Positions 44,801-56,400 of a stretch of DNA of 64,000 bases are shown here, piece after piece. Location: positions 29,472,642-29,536,641 of the forward strand of contig NC_089722.1 in the NCBI RefSeq assembly GCF_035083965.1. Direction: 5' to 3'. Position 1 is the first letter of the stretch. Every line of letters starts with the position of its first letter. A model generated the notes under the pieces. That model saw only the letters and a program-made list of their open reading frames with translations, was not told where the DNA came from and searched no databases. Made by a program: the position numbers and the translations under genes. The DNA comes from Branchiostoma lanceolatum (Eukaryota; Chordata; Leptocardii; Amphioxiformes; Branchiostomatidae).

Positions 44801-47800
44801 CTTCGAAAATCGCCACAGTAAAGACGCATGGCAGTGATAGTCCGTGGGAAAGGCTCTCATGCATGGAAGAGCTCACCTCGAAGAAGGGGAAACAATTTTT
44901 TTGATCTATAAATAAAACCCATTTGCCTTAGTCAGAAATGTGCATGGTAATTTAACAAAAAGAATTTTATATAGTAAAGTCTAAACACAAAATTAGATTG
45001 CAATCTAGTCACCGTTATTATCACATAAAAATGCTTTAAAAAAGATCACTCCTCTACAGAAAGAATGCCGGAGCTTTCCAAGAAATTTGCGTGTAAGCCC
45101 CGCCCCTTACTGTGTTGGTGCCGCTACCATGACTACTGTCTGGCTCACCCTTTCAAAGGCCCTTTGATGTGTAACATGAGAACCCTGTGGTTTGTTGCCA
45201 ACAAACCTCCATGTTGCAACATTGTACAAGCCTGAGGCATCTAAATAACAAATTTGTTGACAATTTAGTCTCTCAAAATGAAAGTTTTTTTCTACATACA
45301 AGGGTAATTTTTGGATTTGAAATTGTTTGGATTGCAACAACACTGAACCAAGGACAATATACATGTATGATAATATCCTTAACATTATATAATAATGTGA
45401 TTTTGTTTTATATGCAATGCATAACACGATAAATGGCAAGTTCATCCTTTTCTATATGGCTTTTGCAAATAAGTAATACTTTCACTGAGCATATATTCAG
45501 GATATTGTAATTTCTGTTCAAGTTCTAGATGTTGATACATATATGAAAAAAGAGTAGACGTGTGAAAGAGTGAAGGTGTGAAGTGAACTGAGAAGTCTGG
45601 CGACTTAACTTGTGGTTGATGATGTCAATTTATACAATTTTCCTTGATCACTTGCTTTAAGTTCCAAGTAGAAAATGCATGTATCATGAACATTTTCACT
45701 TGTTGAATTTGAAGCACCGTTGGCCCCCGGTTAGGGGTCATAGCGGGGAACCTATGCCCAATTTTTGCAAAAAATTGTGGATACTATACATTAAAGTGTT
45801 ACAAAGAGTAGGGGTCCTTCCCAGTGTGAGTGGATCAAACCTTACAGTCTGGTCAGGGTTGACATCTTGAAACGTGATAGTCACCTGTTATGTCAATCTT
45901 TCCACAAATGTGGTAAATCTCAAAAAGTAAATCAGGCTTAAACGAATAAAAAGAACCTACCTGCTTATCATCTCCTTTCCCTAGGACAGAAGTAGCATAG
46001 ACACAGATTATGTGTCAATTTGGTCATTTTCCGGGGGGTATGTTTATTCCGGGGGGTACGTTTATTAGATTTTGAAGATTTGTCCGGGGGGTATGTTTAT
46101 TCCGGGGGGTATGTTTATTTGGGAGATGAGAGTAGGAGCGAGCTTTCTAGGAGGATTTGGGGACATTCCCCCTGGAAAATTGTGAAAATTCAACCTTCTG
46201 AAATGGCATTTCCTGAATTTTTAGCAGATTTTAAAGTAGATATTGAAGACTGTTGATAACAGCACTGTCAAGAGAGCATTGGTCATTCTTTTTGGGTACC
46301 TCTGAACCTACGAGAATGACATACTTTATCATTTTGTAACAAAATTGTTTTTCTGTTTATTTCTTATATTGTACTTTTCCATTTCAACATAAAATGCAGA
46401 TAATGAAATATTCTATTGTGAGAGCATACTGTAAATGCATTTAAATTTGCATGGTTTTTATTTTGCGCTATGGCAAAAATTTGAGCGTTTGCGGTGGTTT
46501 TGAGTCCGCAGCAGCGCTATAGTCACATACTGCTACAGTATTGGACACAAATGTTTGCGGTGGCTTTAAGTAAGTTCACAAGAACATTTCTGTATTTACA
46601 GTACTGCACGTACCTGTGTGTAGATTCCAGGGAACCAGTGAAACACAGAACATGCTGGAACTTCTGGTTCAGGAGGAGGTGCAGAACAACCAGGGGCTTG
46701 TCTGCTGCCGTACAGCTCACTGTGTATTCCTGCAAAATAACATTTCTACTGATTCATACAAACACTTGCAAAATTGTAGGAGGACAAGCTTTTGAACGGC
46801 AAATGTAGTAAACCTACATAGTACTAACAAACAACTTTCTATTTAAAACTAAATACAAATAAGCCTGGGTACCATGTTCCATAGTAACTGCTGGCTCAGT
46901 TTTTTGGCTTGCCAAAGCCCTCGTCACAAATAAGAAATTCAGCTCAGCCGACGTGTTGGCGAGCTTCAAATGTGCATTTCGGCCGAAGTATGGCCGACGT
47001 CCTGTAGATTACGCGGGCTTCGGGCGATTTTCAGAAATCAAAGTTGATCCAAATATTGGCCTTTTACCAGGTTAGTCGATTCTGACTTTGTCCATGTCCA
47101 AGAGATGGTACCATCTCATGGGGGATTTTTAGTTTTTAGTTCGATGGACGTCACCCGAGATTTTCCTTGGAAAATTTGGTCGACGCTCGGGCAATTTTGA
47201 CATTTAGCGAGCTACGGGCAATCTACAAATTCGGCAGACGCTCGCATGAATTGTGACGCCGGCTTAACCACATCCTCTTTTCAAAAAGATTGAGCTAGCG
47301 GTTAATACGGAGGATAGCACCCAGGCTAAATACAAATACATGTAGGCTGATAACTAAACACAATTTTAAATTTTCATGAAATCTACATCTGTAGTTGCAT
47401 CAGAAGAGATTAGATGTAACATGTCACAGAGTGATCAATGATAAGAGGACTTCTATGCTACCAATTACTACTTTTTTAATAATGCTTCAAGTGCTAACAG
47501 TCATCAACAATGTGACTGTGGGTCTTAAGACAATCACACATTTGCTTATTTTTCAATTTTGACATCTAAATGTTACCTGAAGTCCAGCAGGAGTGGTGAA
47601 TTTGCCCACAAATGTTCCCTTCTCCTGCGAGGCCCCAGCTGAGGCCGTCTCCTGTTTCCGCTGCTTGTGCCTGACTACAGAAGTGAAGAGTCTCGGGTGG
47701 AACAAGTTCAGCTGCTGCAGCTTCTCTGGGTTCTGAGACAGGGTGGCTGAGAAAAGCAGCTTCTGCAGCTAGAAAATACAAATAAATGCCAATACAGAAA

Positions 47801-50800
47801 TAACATTACTAACTTCTACATACATGTAGGTAAACTTCATGTAAACAGTATCTACCTAAAGAAGGATCATATCAACACCACAAATTTTCAAGCTCTATGT
47901 CATGATCGCAGTGCCTGGCGACAGCTGATCCACAACAGCATTTCAACATTTGAAACTGAAAGAGAAGGCAGCTGCCGAGGCAAAGAGAAGGGCCTGCAAG
48001 AAAGCCCGCCAACAAAAGAACTGACGGCACTACTAGACTCGCCCTAATCTATGGAGTGGCTGTCAACACATCTACCAAAACTGGAGACAGAAGATATAGA
48101 ATGATGTACAGCTGGTGAAGATTCTTACCGGTTGCTGCATCCTGGCAGCATTAGCAGCCGTCAGGGCCCCTGGCTCTGTCCTCCCTCCAAGTACACCTGC
48201 CCAGAGGATCATGGGAACACCAGGCTTCTCCTCTGACCCTTGACCTTCATACACGGCCCTGGTGACCTTGGCAAGCCAGTCCTGTTTGATGTGGTCCAGC
48301 ATCCTGTCTGCTTCATCTATCACCTGACAGAGGAAAAGAGAACACTTTTCTTGTAAGCTCTTACTAGTCTTAGATATATCTTAATTGCACAGATGTTCAA
48401 CATCAAAATGTTTAAAAGTTTGTCGTGGAAGACCACACAAGACATACATCAAAAAACTTGAAGCCGACAGCAGTATGAACGGTTTCAAGATTTTTCCCCC
48501 CCAGGACGATTCCCCCCCTGGGGGGGAAACGTCTTGGTGAAGACGATTCCCCCCCAGGTCGATTCCCCCCCAGTCGTTTCCCCCCCAGGTCGATTCCCCC
48601 CCAGTCGTTTCCCCCCCAGGTCGATTCCCCCCCAGTCGTTTCCCCCCCAGGTCGATTCCCCCCCAGTCGTTTCCCCCCCAGGTCGATTCCCCCCCAGTCG
48701 TTTCCCCCCCTGTCTAGCTGTAAACCAGGTTACGTTTACCAAATGACTACCACGTTAGATTCTAAATATACTAGATGCACAATTTATTTTCACATTATTC
48801 TATAAGTACTGTATAACGTTCTAAACTTTACGAGTTTAGCTGCATGCCGCTAAACTCCCCTGCGCTAGCGGGCAGCGCGGCGATTTCCAAGTCCTCACGT
48901 CCGTCATGACCAAGCCCACTGCGCCTGCCGTCACTCAGAAATGTCGGGCGATCCCAAATTATGATTGCCCTCAGTTATAGGATTAGAAATATATATAGAT
49001 TTAAATCATTGTTTAACAGACGTAACATTTTGGTGATTTCTATGCGTTTCCTAACTTAAAAAGGAGATTTAATGGAGCAGTAAACTTTGCTTATTCGTTC
49101 ACAAACCGGACCGGAATTGTATGCTGTTTGACTAGCTACGCACTAGTACATTAATTCCGACTGCCTCATCTTGATATATAAACAGTACTGTCAGAAATAG
49201 AATAAAAATGCTTACTAACAGATTACTATATGCTGAAAAATGACACAAAACTGCTAGCTATGCTGTTAGTTTCTAATCCTGTAAATCATTGTGACGTTCA
49301 TGGGACTACAGCGGGCGGAGTGGGCCTGGTCAGGCGCAGCGGGCGGACTTGACAATCGCCGGCGCCGGCTTGCACAGTCGGGTTATGATGGCGCGTAGCT
49401 CAGCACCTGCTCGAAAAGTATATATAACGTTATATATGATATAACAGTTACTGATTTTATCCAGCATAAAGGTGTGTGTATTCGGTGTATGTAGATGGTA
49501 CATTTTAGCAATCGTAGCAACTACCATTAGTCAGGTACATTTTGTACAGACAGGGGGGGAAACGACTGGGGGGGAATCGACCCGGGGGGGAAACGACTGG
49601 GGGGGAATCGACCTGGGGGGGAAACGATTGGGGGGGAATCGACCTGGGGGGGAAACGACTGGGGGGGAATCGACCTGGGGGGGAAATGTCTTCAACAGGG
49701 GGGGAAACGTCTAGGGGGGGAAACGTCCTGGGGGGGAAAAGACCTGATACCGACTTTCATACCTACACTAACTGTATGCCTGCAGCGATGGAAGACAGAG
49801 TTATGGAGACAACTAGTCATGGGAAGATTCCGAGCGAGCTTGACAGAAGACAAGACAAAAAAGACAAGAAAAGTACTTGTAAAATACAAAAGAAAAGCTG
49901 CACTGCATAAGTAGTAAGCAAAGTAGAGTCATCTAAATCTGACTTTTCCAAAGAACAGGAACAAACGTACCAGGTAGCGGAGGTGCCTGAGGTTGAAGCC
50001 TGCCGTCTTTTCAACATGGTCCACCAGTCGTCCAGGTGTGGCCACCACAATGTCTGCCAGACTCTGATACACACCGCGACTACAGGATAAACACACACCT
50101 CAACATTAGTGCAAGCACACAATGTACTCAATATCATGAATATTATAAGACTTTTTGAATGGTTTGAAAAACACACAACTACATAACACATCTACATAAC
50201 ATTATCATTGGTTAATAAATTATAATCTTAAGATACATTTCAAGCAAGTACTATGAAAGTGACACAAACTTCAACTATTGTATTGATTGTACCATTATCA
50301 TGTCAGTAATAAGATCTATGCATGACAAGTAATGTATATTCTTTCCTTTGCTAGATGAAACTTACAATACAACCATTTTTCTTCAAACAATATTATGTTT
50401 ACCTCTCTTTAACCAGTGCGTTTTTCTCAACAGCTAGACTCTTCTGTCCAGAACAGTTGGCCACTTTGAGTCTTGAGCCGCTGGTGTAGTGGTTGAAGAC
50501 TTTGTAAATCTGCACAGCCAGGTCTTTGGTTGGTAAGACAACCAATGCTCGAACTTCACACACCACTCTTTGTAACAAGGCCTAGGAGTAGAAAACATCA
50601 TTGTCAAAAACATTAGAGAGAGAGAAGCGTGATTGTAACCAGCATGATTAAAAAACATGGTTGCAAATTTTACTGAACTTCTTCTTTGTGGGTGTTTTGC
50701 TTGAATTTTAGTATGTTACATTAGCAACCTATATATACATATAGCCCCTAAATCTATATTGCAAAGTTACTAAGAAGCTAACAAAGTGGTATGTGTTTTA

Positions 50801-52780
50801 GACAAGTTTTGCATTCCAGCTTGTTTATGTTTTTTTCGTTTGTAGTGTTTCTAACATGTCTTGTTTACTAAACTATTGACCTCGTAAGATTTTCAACTTG
50901 AATTCAAGAGACATTGTCTTCATAAACTATAACGTATGACTACATAAGAAATGCGACAGTCACAGTTCAAAAGCTAGTTACTGACAAGAATGTACATACT
51001 TGGACTACAGGTATGACGAAGGCTAAGGTTTTGCCACTGCCGGTCGGTGCTGACACACAGATGTCACTCGGCCGGAAGCCTGCCCTCCCCATGATGGTCC
51101 CATCCTGCGCATCCTCCAGTATAGCTGGAATAACCTGGTGCTGCACTGGGAACAAATTCTCCACACCGTTTTCCTTCAATTTGTTTTTGAGAAATTCCCC
51201 AACATGGGGGGTGTCTTCAACAGGGACGAGATTTGATTGGATGTCATTCTCTATGACTGATGGGTCAGCCAGCCAATCAGGGAGCTTCCTGTGGACCTTA
51301 GCTGTCTTGTTTTTCTGCACTTCTCCAAGAACTTGGAAAGCTTCTTCCTGATCTCCCTGGTTCTTTTGCTTCTTGTTAGGGGTTTTATCATCTTTCTGCC
51401 TGTCTTGTGGCAACTCCTCAGATACCTGTTCAACAGAATCACTTTCCTGTTTGGAGTAATCCATATCCTCTGTGATGATAGCTTCTACATCATCCTCTGA
51501 TTCCTCTTCTACACTATTGTCAAACTTTGCTTTCTTATTTTGTTTGCTGATGGTTCCAGTATCAGCTTTGGTTGACTTTTCCTTACTCTTTGCCTTTTTA
51601 GCTCTACTTTTGTTCAACTTAGGTGTTTCATCTGTTTTATCAACTTTTTCAGATTTTATCTTTTTCTTCTTGACCACTGCGATGTCTTTAAAACTTGTTT
51701 GTGATAAGTTTACTTCCATACTAGCAATCTCTTCAATCTGCTTGGGCTTCTTCTTTCTCTTCTGTCCCTCTGCAGTTTTGGCCTTGCCTGATTTCTTTTT
51801 CTGTCCATTGACTGTTGTTGAATCATTTTTCATACCCATAGGTTCAGAACTGGGTGACTCATTTCCTTCAGCCATACTAGTTATCTTCTTACAATCCTTG
51901 TTTGGTTTCTTTGATGTAGACATCTCTATGGACTTTGGCACTGATGTTTTCTTTTTCCCTTTGCTCTTCTTTTTGCTTGAAACTTGGGAGTTTTCTTCTA
52001 ATTTTGACAACTCCTCAGTTTCATTGCTGTTCGTTTCTTTAGCTACTTTTCCATTTGGCTTGAATTTCTTTTTGCTTGGAGACGACTCCTGCACTTCTTG
52101 TTTCCTCTTTTTTAACTTCTGTGACACTATTCCATCATTTTTGTCAACAGGCATCACAGGAAGTTCTTCATTTGACACACTCTTTCTTCCTGCTTTCTTT
52201 ACATGTTCTTTCTTCATTTTCTTTTGTCCTTTGTGGGACACTTCTGCAGACTTATCCTTTGGTCTGTCTTTCTCAGCTAACATGTCTACAGTTGTGTGAG
52301 TTGAAGATTGTGGTGTCTCTGGGATATGTTGTTGGGACTTCATCTGACGTTCTTTGGCATCTCTGTGGAGTTTTGCCAGGATGTCATTGGCTGTTTGGTT
52401 GCCATGGAGACCTCTACTGCTATTGTAGGTGGCAACATCCTCCTCGTCACCAAGGTATCTATGAAATTGAAAAGAATATACAGCACAATGTAAATTGGTT
52501 TGTATATCATCATATTTGAAGATGTATACATCATCATACCCCTACAAAAAAATGTAACGTTATCCAAAAAAATTATGTCTTCTGTAGAATCAAATAGAGT
52601 GGAAACAAAGATATTTAGTTAATTGTTGCATTTAAAAGTTACCTTTTTGTATGTTGTTCAAGTAGTAAATATAAAATTACAACTTTGTACCCTTTCAACA
52701 ATCTTTACGTTTATTTGTTTCGCATTTAATCGAATCATCAAAATTACTCCCTCTCACCTGTTGACCGAAAATAGTGCCAT
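41806..52780 (-). CDS. DDX51: ATP-dependent RNA helicase DDX51 (Dbp6 family)
   Basis: Eleven exons in transcription order: 52780-52758, 52458-51000, 50581-50403, 50079-49971, 48323-48129, 47768-47577, 46729-46614, 44012-43896, 43611-43446, 42260-42126, 41826-41806. They total 2712 nt, or 903 aa, with all phases consistent. The start [15 protein letters not shown] matches the vertebrate MALFYVARYPG. Helicase motifs include APTGSGKT (about residue 478), [24 protein letters not shown] (about 593), FSATL (about 661), MARGMD and HRVGRTAR (about 830). Exon 2 carries about 350 residues of Lys/Glu/Ser-rich low-complexity sequence, which makes the protein about 235 residues longer than human. DDX51 is a nucleolar helicase needed for large-subunit rRNA maturation. 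Introns are full of mobile elements. Confidence 0.96.
42399..43136. mobile_element. Inverted-terminus element built from short repeats
   Basis: The ends GATAGAGTCAATTCCACATT and AATTGACTCTATC are inverted, with ACCGAGAGGGT / ACCCTCTCGGT just inside. The interior repeats a TTCCAACAT/TTCAAACAT-like unit dozens of times in both orientations with little else. No reading frame. It fills most of DDX51 intron 9. Confidence 0.7.
44172..46132. mobile_element. TA-flanked DNA element with long inverted ends
   Basis: The first 20 bases, CTCTCATCTCCCAAATAAAC, are matched exactly in inverse at the right end, with TA on both sides. Near the right end a GGGGGGTATGTTTATTCC unit repeats four times (46031-46120). 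The 1.96-kb interior includes a short fragment resembling the window's SINE body (about 45808-45850) but no transposase I can identify. It lies in DDX51 intron 7. Confidence 0.65.
46429..46601. mobile_element. CTGTAAATGCA-ended MITE
   Basis: Starts CTGTAAATGCATTTAAAT and ends TCTGTATTTACAG, with TA on both sides. Same family as 20267-20455. The right end lies 12 bp from DDX51 exon 7 and so sits beside its splice donor. Confidence 0.7.
46862..47327. mobile_element. Inverted-end element with 11-bp flanking repeats
   Basis: Starts AGCCTGGGTACCAT and ends ATAGCACCCAGGCT. AAATACAAATA flanks both sides (46851-46861, 47328-47338). Inner sequence repeats GCGAGCTTC- and GGGCGATTTT-like pieces. No coding capacity. 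It lies in DDX51 intron 6. Confidence 0.65.
47865..48024 (+). pseudogene. LINE ORF2 C-terminal fragment
   Basis: Reads [20 protein letters not shown] then [14 protein letters not shown]. After a one-base shift it reads [18 protein letters not shown] and a stop. A DRSxWR...basic tail is usual at the end of non-LTR retrotransposon ORF2. Frameshifted and 5' truncated, it lies in DDX51 intron 5. Confidence 0.6.
48481..49751. mobile_element. Foldback-like element with repeat-array arms
   Basis: The left arm (48481-48738) and right arm (49520-49751) are inverted to each other. Each is largely an array of a 31-bp unit made of GGTCGATTCCCCCCCA plus GTCGTTTCCCCCCCA (left-arm strand). The outermost parts (GGTTTCAAGATTTTT / inverse GGTATCAGGTCTTTT) and the inner edges (CCCCTGTCT) also match in inverse. 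The 0.8-kb centre is unique and has no recognised gene. Inverted termini made of internal direct repeats are the hallmark of foldback elements. It lies in DDX51 intron 4. Confidence 0.7.
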
Positions 52781-53383
52781 TGTTGAACCTCGCAAAGCCT
52801 ATCTCTCAGTGAAGTGGTGGCTGTCCAATGTAGAATTCGTGGTAGAGTGTGCACGAGACAAACTGTGATGGGGAGGGGGGCAATGCCACTTATAATACTT
52901 CGGTTGCTCAGCCTGTAATACAACACGATGGTCTATGAAACATGATCTTTCTATACCCACTGATACGTTATTAGTAAGCATAATGCTAAATAAGAGTTCG
53001 AAATGTCCTATAAAACGAACAACTCACGATCAAACAAGTTTCTAGCAGCAGACGGATTTTCTTCAGATGGGCGCAGCCATCTTGAAACCTGATTGACTCT
53101 CGCGAGATTTCCTGACCAATCAAAATTTGCCAACTGGGAATTTCGGTGCTCCCATTATATGTTGGGGGATTTTAGTATTCTAATCATAAATATTTGGTCG
53201 AAATTGTCGCTAAAAGTGTGCTTTCATACTGTTATACTGTTTGAATACTAAAAATGATATTTGTTGTAATTTATTGCTCAAAATATTGTGTTTACGGAGC
53301 AGGAAGATTTAAAATACTTCCCTTCGATAAAACACCCCTACATGAGAAAGTTTTGGTAGTGGCCATAACGATGTTGCAACAAC
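52781..53383. promoter_or_regulatory. Divergent promoter region, DDX51 / FICD
   Basis: 603 bp separate the opposed start codons. TCTCGCGAGA at 53098-53107 is followed, on the DDX51 strand, by CAAGATGGC at 53084-53076. These are typical housekeeping core-promoter motifs, and a DDX51 start site near 53070 would fit. No TATA box is evident. Confidence 0.6.
53098..53107. promoter_or_regulatory. TCTCGCGAGA palindromic promoter element
   Basis: A perfect 10-bp CGCG palindrome in the DDX51/FICD spacer, 14 nt from a YY1-type site on the minus strand. Being palindromic it could serve both genes. Confidence 0.6.
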
Positions 53384-53400
53384 ATGGAGTCCGAAGGTAA
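53371..53400 (+). promoter_or_regulatory. Short upstream ORF overlapping the FICD start
   Basis: An ATG 13 nt before the FICD ATG opens a nine-codon frame in another phase that ends TAA at 53400, inside FICD. If included in the mRNA it could lower FICD initiation, which would suit stress-controlled translation. The mRNA start is unknown. Confidence 0.4.
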
Positions 53401-56400
53401 ATGTGGCAAAAAGGTCAACCTTCTGGCCATTTCAGCCTTACTACAGAAAGATCCGGACGATAAACAACCTGACGACATCATGTGGTCGAGACTAAGCGTC
53501 ATCTTGATTTTCTTATGCGGTTTTGTCGTCGCGTTTTTCATCACAACTATTCCTGGACCGCATTTTCTTTGGCTGACGTTTCGGAGGATCCCTCTTGTCG
53601 GTAGTTTGAACTTAGGCGAAGACGGAAGTTTCCAGTCTGTTGTGCCGACTTTACCCACAGAACACGGGAAGGCGAGAGCGGACTATCCACTCACACTACC
53701 CGCACAGCTGCAGTCTAAACCCACCCAGAAAACAGGTAGGAACTTTGTATATAACGAACGTTTGAAGGGGGGGGGGGTTAAGTGACAGCTGTCATAATTT
53801 CCACACCACGCCCATCTAGTTGTCTATCTTTCTTTTCCGCTACGTGTGACTTCGGGACGCAAGTAGATGTGCACATAAGGGATCAAGTCATTGAAGCAGG
53901 ACTAGACCCCAAGCTTAAGCGCAAGTTCCTAGAGAGAGGTGGAAACCTAGAGCTAACAACCATGTTAGACATAGCAAGGGCACACGAGTCTGTGGGAAGG
54001 CAACTGCTTGAAATGACTGGGCAAGTAAACGCACTGTCAGTTGGACAGGGTAAGAAAGACACTAGCAGAACAACCCAGAGGGGGCCCCACAGCACATTCC
54101 AAGGAAGGCCAAGAGACAGGCCTAGAGACGCCTGGACCACAAGGAAACCCGAGCCGAGGGCAGGGAAGAGCTGTTACAGCTGTGGCAGACAGGGTCATAT
54201 CTCCAAGGATACGGCCTGCCCGGCTAGAGGAAAAACATGCAGCCAGTGTGGGAAAATGAATCACTTCAAGGCAGTGTGTAGGGGCAAGAGAGGTCAGACA
54301 CAGAGGAAGTCAAACACAAACCAGGTGGAGCAGTCTGCAGATTATGTTTTCGGTGTACAGAAAGGAAGACAAGGGGACGGTACAGTAACCCTGAAGGTAG
54401 GAGGAGTGATCTTACAAGAGGTGTTGATCGACTCAGGGGCTACCTGTAATATCTTAAGCAAAGATACATGGGAGAGCATGAAGAACCAGCAAGTAAAAGT
54501 CTGGGACCAACATAAGAACTGTCGGAAACTCTATCCGTATGGAAGCAACACGGCACTACCAACGTTAGGCACGTTCACCACAAGCGTACTGTGTCCCAGC
54601 AACGGGGTCAGTACAGAAGGAGTCTTCGTCGTATTAGATGGCCCAGGGAGAGACCTGTTAGGGAAGAAGACGGCCGAGAAGCTGATGGTTCTGCAAGTTG
54701 GACCAATGCAGAAGGACCGGGTGAACAACTTACAAGAGGGCCTAACTCCAAACGAACGTAACAAGTACAAGGACGCATTTACAGGAGTAGGACTCCTAAA
54801 GGGACATGAAGTAACCCTGCACATCGACGAGACGGTGAGACCTGTTGCGCAATCACTGAGACGTGTCCCGTACGGACTGAGAGACAAGGTGGATGAGAAG
54901 CTGGACCAGTTATTGGAGCTAGACATCATCGAAGCCGTACCTGAAGAACCGACAGGTTGGGTTTCACCACTGGTGGTGGTACCGAAGGCAGACGGAGACA
55001 TTCGCATATGCGTGGATATGCGACGTGCAAATGAAGCCATCGTGCGGGAGAGACAGCCGATACCGACGGTAGAAGATATCCTGCACGACCTCAGCGGGAG
55101 TACAGTGTTTTCCAAGCTGGATTTGAAGTGGGGTTTCCATCAGGTGCCGTTAAAGGAGGAAAGCCGCCACATTACGACGTTCGTGACGCACCGAGGCCTG
55201 TATCGGTACAAGCGGCTGATGTTTGGGATCTCATCAGCTCCGGAGAAATACCAGCAATTGGTCAAAGAAGTACTCCGCGGATGTGAGGGAGTCAAGAACA
55301 TCGCAGACGACGTCATCGTCCACGGGAGAGGTGATGAAGAGCACGACAAGAGGCTACATCACGCGCTGGACAAGATACAGCAAGCCGGTTTAACGGTAAA
55401 CCCTGGCAAGTGCCTGTTCCGAGTGCCAAAGCTAACGTTCTTCGGACACGTAGTGACTCCAGACGGTGTCAATCCGAGCGAGGAGAAGATAGCAGCCATC
55501 AGAGAGGCAGAAGCACCAAAGACGGTCGGAGAAGTAAGATCGTTCTTAGGCTTAGTCCATTACGTGGCCAAGTTCATACCTAACCTCGCGACCATGACCG
55601 AGCCGTTGCAGAAGTTAACGCGCAAGGGAGTCGAGTTCAAGTGGAGCTCAGAGCAGCAGAAGAGTTTCGAGAAGCTGAAAGAGCTGATAACGAGTACGGA
55701 GACGTTGGCGTACTTCAGCCCCACAGGGAAGACGCGCATCGTAGCAGACGCGTCGCCTGTAGGATTGGGAGCTGTGCTGTTACAGCTGCAAGGCGAGAGA
55801 TGGCGAGTGATCGCATATGCATCTCGACAACTGTCGGAAGTCGAGCGACGGTACAGCCAAACAGAGAAAGAGGCCTTAGCACTTGTGTGGGCGTGCGAAC
55901 AGTTTCATCTGTATACGTTTGGCCGGGAGTTCGAGTTGGAGACGGATCACCGTCCACTGGAACACATATACGCAACTAAGTCGAAGCCATCATTTCGCGT
56001 GGAAAGGTGGGTGCTGAGACTACAGGCTTACCCATATAAAGTCGTTTATCGTCCCGGAAAGACCAACATCGCTGACGCGCTATCGCGGCTCAACAACAGC
56101 AAGTCAAGGGACAAGTCAAGTGAGAACTATGACTATGTCAGAAGCGTTGTGGAGGCGAGCACGCCAGTCAGTCTAACGCCACGCGAGATAGAACGGGCAT
56201 CGGGAGAAGACCCTGAGCTGAGACAGGTCAGGAGGTGTATCCAAACAGGACAGTGGGACGAATGTCAAGTGATGTCCTACCGTCATGTGAAGACAGAACT
56301 GAGCACATATGGGCAGCTCATACTACGCGGGACGAGAATCGTTATTCCGAAGGTTTTGAGGAAGACCGTCGTGCAGTTAGCGCACGAAGGGCACCAGGGC

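Noticed and set aside
48540-48715. CRISPR-like periodic array
   Set aside because: The 31-bp units are contiguous without unique spacers, and the genome is eukaryotic; it is a tandem repeat arm of a foldback-like element.
48485-49910. Open frames coding Gly-Gly-Glu/Trp-rich peptides across the G-run arrays
   Set aside because: They arise from the 31-bp repeat lacking stops, occur on both strands, and have no start or splice context.
51472-52299. 275-aa plus-strand frame rich in Phe/Leu/Ser
   Set aside because: It is the antisense shadow of the Lys/Glu/Ser-rich DDX51 exon 2.
54531-55115. 194-aa minus-strand frame and similar ones across 53883-57392
   Set aside because: Antisense shadows of the gypsy Pol frame with no domain of their own.
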